Of a DNA stretch of 11,688 bases, positions 7,401-11,688 are shown piece by piece (position 1 is the first letter of the stretch; every line of letters begins with the position of its first letter). Made by a program: the position numbers and the translations under genes. The stretch spans positions 1-11,688 of the forward strand of contig DASPFV010000242.1 in assembly GCA_035620975.1 (NCBI GenBank), given 5' to 3'. The stretch is from DASPFV01 sp035620975. GTDB lineage: Bacteria; Acidobacteriota; Vicinamibacteria; Vicinamibacterales; 2-12-FULL-66-21. The notes beneath the pieces were generated by a model, which had not been told where the DNA came from, made no database searches, and saw only the letters and a list, made by a program, of their open reading frames with translations.

Positions 7401-8840
7401 TCAGTTGTCGTAATACAACGAGAACTCGTGGGGATGCGGGCGGAGCCGTATCGGATCGAGCTCCTTGGACCGCTTCCACTCGACCCACGTCCGGACCAGA
7501 TCCTCGGTGAAGACCTCGCCGCGCAGCAGGAACGCGTGATCCGCCTCGAGTGCGTTGATGGCCTCGTCGAGCGAGCCGGGGGTCGTCCGGATCCCCATTT
7601 CCTTCATCTCGTGTCGGGTCATCTCGTAGATGTCGCGGTCGAGCGGCGTGCCGGGATCCACCTTGTTCTGGATGCCGTCGATCATCGCCATCAGCATCGC
7701 CGACCACGCCAGGTAGCCGTTGCAGCTCGGGTCCGGGCAGCGGAACTCGAGGCGCTTGGCCTTCGGGTTCTTCGAGTACATCGGGATGCGGATGGCAGCC
7801 GAACGGTTCCGTGCCGAGAGCGCCAGGTTGACCGGCGCCTCGAATCCCGGCACCAGGCGGCGGTACGAGTTGGTGGTCGGTGCGGCAAACGCGAGAATGG
7901 CGGGGGCGTGCCTGAGCAGACCACCCGCGGCCCACAGCCCGAGCTCGCTGAGGCCCGCGTAGCCGTTGCCCGCAAAGAGCGGCTTGCCGTCCTTCCACAA
8001 CGACGTGTGGGTGTGCATGCCACTGCCGTTGTCCTCGAAGACCGGCTTCGGCATGAAGGTCACCGACTTGCCATGCCGCTTCGCCACGTTCTTACAGATG
8101 TACTTGTACCACATGAACTGATCGGCCATCTTCAACAGCGGCTGGAACCTCATGTCGATTTCCGACTGGCCGGCCGTGGCGACCTCGTGGTGGTGCGCCT
8201 CGACGACGATCCCGATCTTCCGCATCTCGTAGACCATCTCGCCGCGCAGGTCGTGGTACGTGTCGGTCGGGCTGACGGGAAAATAGCCTCCCTTGAAGCT
8301 CGGCTTGTAGCCCAGGTTCGGCTCCTCGATGCGCGCCGTGTTCCACGCGCCCTCGACCGAGTCGATCTCGTAGTAGCCGCGGTGCTGGTTCTGCTCGTAG
8401 CGGACCTCGTCGAAGACGAAGAACTCCGGCTCGGGTCCCATGTAGCAGGTGTCGGCGATGCCCGATTGCCTGAGGTACTCCTCGGCCTTGCGGGCGACGT
8501 GCCGCGGATCCCGCGTGAACTCGTTCCGCGTCACGGGATCGACCACGTTGGCGATCACACTGACGGTCGGTCTCGCGAAGAACGGATCGATGCGGCCAGT
8601 GGTCGGGTCCGGCACGGCCATCATGTCGGACTCGTGAATCCCCATCCAGCCGCGAATCGACGAGCCGTCGAACCCGAGACCCTCCTCGAAGGTGCCTTCG
8701 TCGAGCGTGTCGACGGGAAACGAGCAATGCTGCCAGCTTCCGAGCATATCGACGAACTTGAGGTCGAGCATCTCGGCCTGGGCCTTCTCGGCGTAGGCGA
8801 AGAACTCTTTGGGGTTGGCGGGGAACTGGTCCGGCGTCAT
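7401..8840 (-). CDS. glnA: glutamine synthetase, type I
   Basis: Cytosolic dodecameric enzyme joining ammonia and glutamate to make glutamine, with ATP. The 479-aa length is normal for class I-beta. Metal- and substrate-binding residues align with the enteric enzyme: FDGSS (57-61), E137 and E139 in GPEPEF, E219 and E227 in HHHEVATAGQSE, H276 in NGSGMHTH, R328 and E334 in NSYRRLVPGFEAP, R346, and E365 and R367 in RLEFR. Residues 393-405 (KVDPGTPLDRDIY) fit the PROSITE adenylylation-site pattern, with Y405 as the target Tyr, so control by a GlnE-type adenylyltransferase is plausible. The sequence after Y405 (EMTRHEMKEMGI) resembles the Bacillus-type alpha form more than the enteric PPEEAKEIP. 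The start is supported by AGGAAGGA (8847-8854), 6 nt before the ATG. The gene stands alone and is divergent from the next permease; no glnB or ntr genes are in the window. Confidence 0.97.
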   Translation of the reverse strand: MTPDQFPANPKEFFAYAEKAQAEMLDLKFVDMLGSWQHCSFPVDTLDEGTFEEGLGFDGSSIRGWMGIHESDMMAVPDPTTGRIDPFFARPTVSVIANVVDPVTRNEFTRDPRHVARKAEEYLRQSGIADTCYMGPEPEFFVFDEVRYEQNQHRGYYEIDSVEGAWNTARIEEPNLGYKPSFKGGYFPVSPTDTYHDLRGEMVYEMRKIGIVVEAHHHEVATAGQSEIDMRFQPLLKMADQFMWYKYICKNVAKRHGKSVTFMPKPVFEDNGSGMHTHTSLWKDGKPLFAGNGYAGLSELGLWAAGGLLRHAPAILAFAAPTTNSYRRLVPGFEAPVNLALSARNRSAAIRIPMYSKNPKAKRLEFRCPDPSCNGYLAWSAMLMAMIDGIQNKVDPGTPLDRDIYEMTRHEMKEMGIRTTPGSLDEAINALEADHAFLLRGEVFTEDLVRTWVEWKRSKELDPIRLRPHPHEFSLYYDN

Positions 8841-8919
8841 AGTGTGTCCTTCCTAATCTTCAGCCCGGCCGGGCGCGGGGAGGGCCCGCTGGCGGGGGCC
8901 TGAGCAACAACGGCGGAAG

Positions 8920-8948
8920 AGTATAACGCGCGCGCTCGTCGATGTCCT
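8920..8948 (-). promoter_or_regulatory. candidate sigma70 promoter of glnA
   Basis: On the minus strand, TATACT (8920-8925, 5 of 6 consensus) lies 17 bp after AGGACA (8943-8948, 4 of 6). Transcription would start near 8913 and give a leader of about 70 nt. The leader contains a 12-bp GC palindrome (8863-8874) and a small CCCG-CCAG-CGGG hairpin (8885-8896) before the Shine-Dalgarno. I looked for a sigma54 (GG-N10-GC) site, expected if Ntr control applied, and found none. Confidence 0.5.
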
Positions 8949-9027
8949 GGCACAGGCGCGTTGTTCGATCGCGGGATGACCGTTTCCCGCAGCCGCACAG
9001 CCGCATCCCGACGAATCACGCGCTACT

Positions 9028-9060
9028 CCGAAAAAACATGACTGTTTCGGGGGTGGCACC
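9028..9060. repeat. AT-rich inverted repeat plus GGTGGCACC palindrome, possible dispersed element
   Basis: CCGAAA (9028-9033) and TTTCGG (9045-9050) form a 6-bp inverted repeat around an 11-nt loop, directly followed by the palindrome GGTGGCACC (9052-9060). The A-run and loop are conspicuously AT-rich for this DNA. It lies in the divergent glnA/permease spacer, away from the glnA promoter. Compact paired palindromes like this are often repeated extragenic elements in such genomes, but only one copy is visible here. Confidence 0.35.
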
Positions 9061-9102
9061 GGGTACGGCCTTTGACAGGCGGATGGCGGCAGGGAGGTGC
9101 AC

Positions 9103-11517
9103 GTGCGCCATTTGCGTCAGGCGGTTCGACTCGCCGTTCGGCAGCCGTCGTTCACGGGCCTGATCGTGCTCCTGCTGGGCCTGGGCGTGGGCGGCACGAC
9201 GGCCATGTTCTCCGTCATGCGGGCGGTCCTCCTGAAGCCCCTCCCGTACGGAGATCCGAACGAGCTGGTGTGGATGTTCGGAGCGTTTCACCTCAACGAC
9301 TCGGCCGCCGTGTCCCCACCCGACTTCCTCGACTACCGCGCGCGGAACACGGTGTTCTCGTCGCTCGGGGCCATGGTCATCGCCCCGCAGACGGTCACCG
9401 TGGCCCGCCCGAGCGGCCCCCAACGGCTGAGTGCCGCGATCGTCAGCGCCGACCTCATCACGACGCTGGGGGTGCCTCCGCAGACGGGCCGCGATTTCCG
9501 TCGCGCCGAGGAACAGGGCGCAGGCGCGCAGGCCGTGATCATCAGCCATCGGATGTGGCGCGACGAGTTCGGGGCCGCCCCCGACGTGCTCGGACGCACC
9601 GTGCGCGTCAACGATCGCGTGCGGACGATTGTGGGCGTGATGCCAGCCGGCTTCGCGCTGCCGTTCGATCCCTTCATTCGCCTCAGTGATCCGGTCGACC
9701 TCTATGTGCCCCTCGCCTTGGACGATCCGGAAGCGCAGGTGCGGCGGTTCCACTTTCTGCGGCTCATTGGCAGGCTCGCCGGTGGGGCATCCCTCCGGGA
9801 CGCCCAGGCGCAGATGGACGTGATCGCCCGTCAGCTGGAGGCGGCCTATCCCGAGAACGAGACCTGGAAGCTGAGGTTGCTCCCGCTGCACGAGCGGCTC
9901 GTGGGCGATCTCCGCCAGGTGCTCGTCACGTTGATGGGAGCCGTGCTGGTGCTGCTGATGGTCGCGTGCGCGAACGTAGCCGGTCTGCTAACTGCTCGCG
10001 CCGTGCGCCGGCGGCCCGAGTTCGCGCTTCGCCTGGCGCTCGGGGCATCGCGCCCACGGCTGGCCGGGCAACTCGTCGTCGAGACGCTGGTGCTCGCCGC
10101 GATGGGCGGTCTCGCCGGACTGCTCCTGGGATCGTGGCTGGTGGAGCTGTTGAAGACCATTGGACCGCGGGACCTGCCCAGGCTGAACGAAATCGCCGTC
10201 GAGCCTGGCGTCGTCGCCGTCGCGCTGCTGGTCGGTGGCCTCGCCAGCCTCGCCTTCGGGGTGTATCCCGCGCTTCATGCGGCCGGCTGGGACCAGCCGC
10301 AGGCGATGCGGGATGGCGTCCGTACGATCGGGAGCGCGTCGCGCACGCGCCTCCGGCAGGGCCTCGTGCTCGTCCAGGTTGCGATGGCCTGCACGCTGCT
10401 GGTATCGGCCGGCCTCTTCGTCCAGAGCCTCTGGCGGCTGCAGTCCGTGGATCCCGGGTTCACCGCACGGGGCGTGGCGCTGGCCCGCGTCTCGCTGCCG
10501 CGCGAGAAGTACGCGGACGACGCTCGCGCAGGCACCTGGTTTTCGCTGTTGCTGGAGCGGCTGGAGTCGGCGCCGGGCGTGGAGGCCGCGGGTCTCGGCT
10601 CGTCGCCCCCGTTGACCGGTGTGAACGATACGGCCGTGCACCGGCTCGGCCGGCCGCCGGCGTCTGACAAGGAGCGGCGCTTCGCGCAGCTTCGGTACGT
10701 GGACGGCGAGTACTTCGCCGTGCTCCGCATGCCCGTCGTGGCGGGCCGGGCGTTCTCGGCGGCCGATCGTCCAGGCACGGCTCCGGTCGCCGTCATCAGC
10801 CGCCGTATGGCGGAGGAGTTCTTCCCGGGCGAGCCGGCCGTCGGACAGCAGATCGTCATCGATCGCGGCGAGGCCACCACGGCCGAAGTCGTCGGCGTGG
10901 TCGGTGATGCACGGCTGTTCGGGCAGGAGTTCGACGCGCCCTCGATCATGTACCTCTCGTTCCGGCAGATGCCGGCCGCCTCCACGCACATCGTGCTCAG
11001 GCTGGCAGGCGATGCGGAGGGCGCCGGCTCCGTGCTCCGGGATGCGGTCCGCGGCCTCGATCCGACTGTGGCAGTCGACCGCGTAGAGATGCTCGATGCA
11101 ATGCTCGCGGCGGCGCTCGCGCAGCCACGGTTCCGCACGGTGCTGATCGTCCTGTTCGCGGCCGTGGCGCTCGTCCTGACGCTCGGTGGACTGTACGGAA
11201 CGCTCGCCTGGATGGTCGCGCAGCGCACGCAGGAGTTCGGCATCCGCGTCGCGCTCGGAGCTTCGCCGCGCGAGCTGGCCCGCCTGATTCTCCGGGAAGG
11301 TTCGCGCATCGTCCTGCCCGGCGCGTTGCTCGGTCTCGCGGGCGGCGTCGCGGCGGGCCGTCTGATCCGCGGGCTTCTGTTCCAGGTCACGCCGTTCGAG
11401 CCGGCCGTGCTCGTCGCGGTGAGCGCCGGGCTGGCGGCGCTCGCATTGTCTGCGATGCTGGGCCCGGCCAGGCGTGCCGGCCGCGTGGATCCCGCCGTCG
11501 CCTTGCGGGCTGAATAG
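9103..11517 (+). CDS. ADOP-like ABC-type permease without prefix domain
   Basis: Inner-membrane permease of the MacB/FtsX superfamily with two copies of the permease unit, 804 aa. First TM at about 18-41, MacB_PCD-like periplasmic domain at about 45-265, FtsX domain 1 at about 270-390 (FALRLALGASRPRLAGQL), TM at about 419-443, second periplasmic domain to about 680, FtsX domain 2 at about 685-800 (EFGIRVALGASPRELARLI), ending GRVDPAVALRAE. It differs from the permease at 2458-5157 by lacking the N-terminal helical prefix: a stop at 9073-9075 leaves no room for it. There is no padR or ATPase gene beside it. GTG 9103 is preferred because GGGAGG (9092-9097) lies 5 nt upstream; GTG 9097, two codons earlier, would overlap that site. 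A TTGACA (9072-9077) lies upstream but has no matching -10. Family is secure; substrate unknown. Confidence 0.92.
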   Translation: MRHLRQAVRLAVRQPSFTGLIVLLLGLGVGGTTAMFSVMRAVLLKPLPYGDPNELVWMFGAFHLNDSAAVSPPDFLDYRARNTVFSSLGAMVIAPQTVTVARPSGPQRLSAAIVSADLITTLGVPPQTGRDFRRAEEQGAGAQAVIISHRMWRDEFGAAPDVLGRTVRVNDRVRTIVGVMPAGFALPFDPFIRLSDPVDLYVPLALDDPEAQVRRFHFLRLIGRLAGGASLRDAQAQMDVIARQLEAAYPENETWKLRLLPLHERLVGDLRQVLVTLMGAVLVLLMVACANVAGLLTARAVRRRPEFALRLALGASRPRLAGQLVVETLVLAAMGGLAGLLLGSWLVELLKTIGPRDLPRLNEIAVEPGVVAVALLVGGLASLAFGVYPALHAAGWDQPQAMRDGVRTIGSASRTRLRQGLVLVQVAMACTLLVSAGLFVQSLWRLQSVDPGFTARGVALARVSLPREKYADDARAGTWFSLLLERLESAPGVEAAGLGSSPPLTGVNDTAVHRLGRPPASDKERRFAQLRYVDGEYFAVLRMPVVAGRAFSAADRPGTAPVAVISRRMAEEFFPGEPAVGQQIVIDRGEATTAEVVGVVGDARLFGQEFDAPSIMYLSFRQMPAASTHIVLRLAGDAEGAGSVLRDAVRGLDPTVAVDRVEMLDAMLAAALAQPRFRTVLIVLFAAVALVLTLGGLYGTLAWMVAQRTQEFGIRVALGASPRELARLILREGSRIVLPGALLGLAGGVAAGRLIRGLLFQVTPFEPAVLVAVSAGLAALALSAMLGPARRAGRVDPAVALRAE

Positions 11518-11544
11518 GGCGACAGAGCTGGCGCTGTCTGGCTT
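11518..11544. terminator. short inverted repeat after the permease stop
   Basis: Immediately after the TAG at 11515-11517, CAGAGC (11523-11528) can pair with GC(tg)TCTG (11533-11540, with a 2-nt bulge), followed by CTTT. It is a weak terminator-like structure at the junction between the intact permease and the opposite-strand ADOP remnant. It could equally be chance or part of the decayed gene. Confidence 0.25.
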
Positions 11545-11688
11545 TCACAGACCGCGCAGGAAGGGCCCCTCGGCTCACCACGAGCACCAGCGAGAGTGCC
11601 ATCTGCACCACGACGAGCGCGCCGCGCACGGGCTGTCGTCCAACCTCGGACCCACGAAGTCCCGGCCCGCCCGTTATCCGGCCGGGTC
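11545..11688 (-). pseudogene. decayed fragment of a third ADOP-type permease (extends past right edge)
   Basis: Read from the right edge on the minus strand, the frame gives GLRGSEVGRQPVRGALVVVQ then MALSLVLVV (about 11565-11660). This is the signature that opens the second half of ADOP permeases (compare VTARSLLVVSQLALSVILLV in the gene at 2458-5157). After VVSRGA the expected AGLFLRSLW sequence continues only after a shift of one base, as FLRGL followed by TGA (11545-11547). In the original frame the reading simply runs antisense into the end of the plus-strand permease. The entire second half (roughly 350-400 residues) is absent. This is best explained as a truncated pseudogene, its first half outside the window. 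The family match is good; the frameshift is less certain, since traces of the family pattern also remain in the unshifted frame (ARSVKAR). Confidence 0.6.

Noticed and set aside
7136..7510. 124-codon plus-strand frame in the glnA-TPR spacer
   Set aside because: No family resemblance, no Shine-Dalgarno, and it overlaps the 3' end of glnA antisense.
7428..8903. 491-codon plus-strand frame opposite glnA
   Set aside because: It mirrors the well-conserved glnA, has no recognisable family, and would start and end without gene signals. Long antisense frames are expected at this GC.
8948..8965. TGGCAC followed by GTTGTT, a sigma54-like site in the glnA spacer
   Set aside because: The spacing between the GG and the downstream element is wrong (7 instead of 5 between TGGCAC and TTG), and it points away from glnA.
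9072..9077. TTGACA as -35 of the permease at 9103
   Set aside because: No -10-like sequence lies 16-18 bp downstream; the matching position falls on the GC-rich ribosome site and start codon.

Overview
The window is high-GC DNA from what is almost certainly an Acidobacteriota genome. Three gene types point there: a Ser/Thr kinase fused to a TolB/WD40-like propeller, a PadR regulator overlapping a giant 'duplicated orphan permease' (the ADOP family, TIGR03434, with its PadR partner family TIGR03433), and a second ADOP-like permease. The high GC content would fit Vicinamibacteria, but that class assignment is a guess. I see no tRNA, rRNA, CRISPR array, insertion sequence or phage gene.

Layout, left to right. 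(1) 2-2389, plus strand: the 3' part of a receptor-type Ser/Thr kinase with a C-terminal propeller; the N-lobe lies outside the window. (2) 2458-5157, minus: an 899-aa ADOP permease, convergent with the kinase. Its start overlaps by 8 bp the end of (3) padR, 5150-5503, minus. padR has a near-consensus promoter whose predicted transcription start falls on the A of its ATG, and a perfect 19-bp palindrome covers the -10 edge and the start codon, which suggests a leaderless, self-repressed operon. (4) 5607-7073, minus: a secreted or periplasmic TPR-repeat protein, ending in an 11-bp-stem hairpin that separates it from padR. (5) 7074-7400: a 327-bp spacer with two hairpins and no gene I can support. 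(6) 7401-8840, minus: glnA, class I glutamine synthetase with an adenylylation-site motif; it has its own candidate sigma70 promoter at 8920-8948. (7) 9103-11517, plus, divergent from glnA: a second ADOP-like permease that lacks the N-terminal prefix domain and the PadR partner. (8) 11545-11688, minus, running off the right edge: an apparently decayed fragment of a third ADOP.

The genes do not form one pathway. glnA is housekeeping nitrogen assimilation. The rest is typical acidobacterial accessory content (kinase-propeller, PadR-ADOP, TPR protein), expanded as paralogous families. The nearest thing to an under-described system is the PadR-ADOP pair: the family is known, but its substrate and any partner ATPase are not. 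The palindrome over the padR start is the most testable signal in the window.
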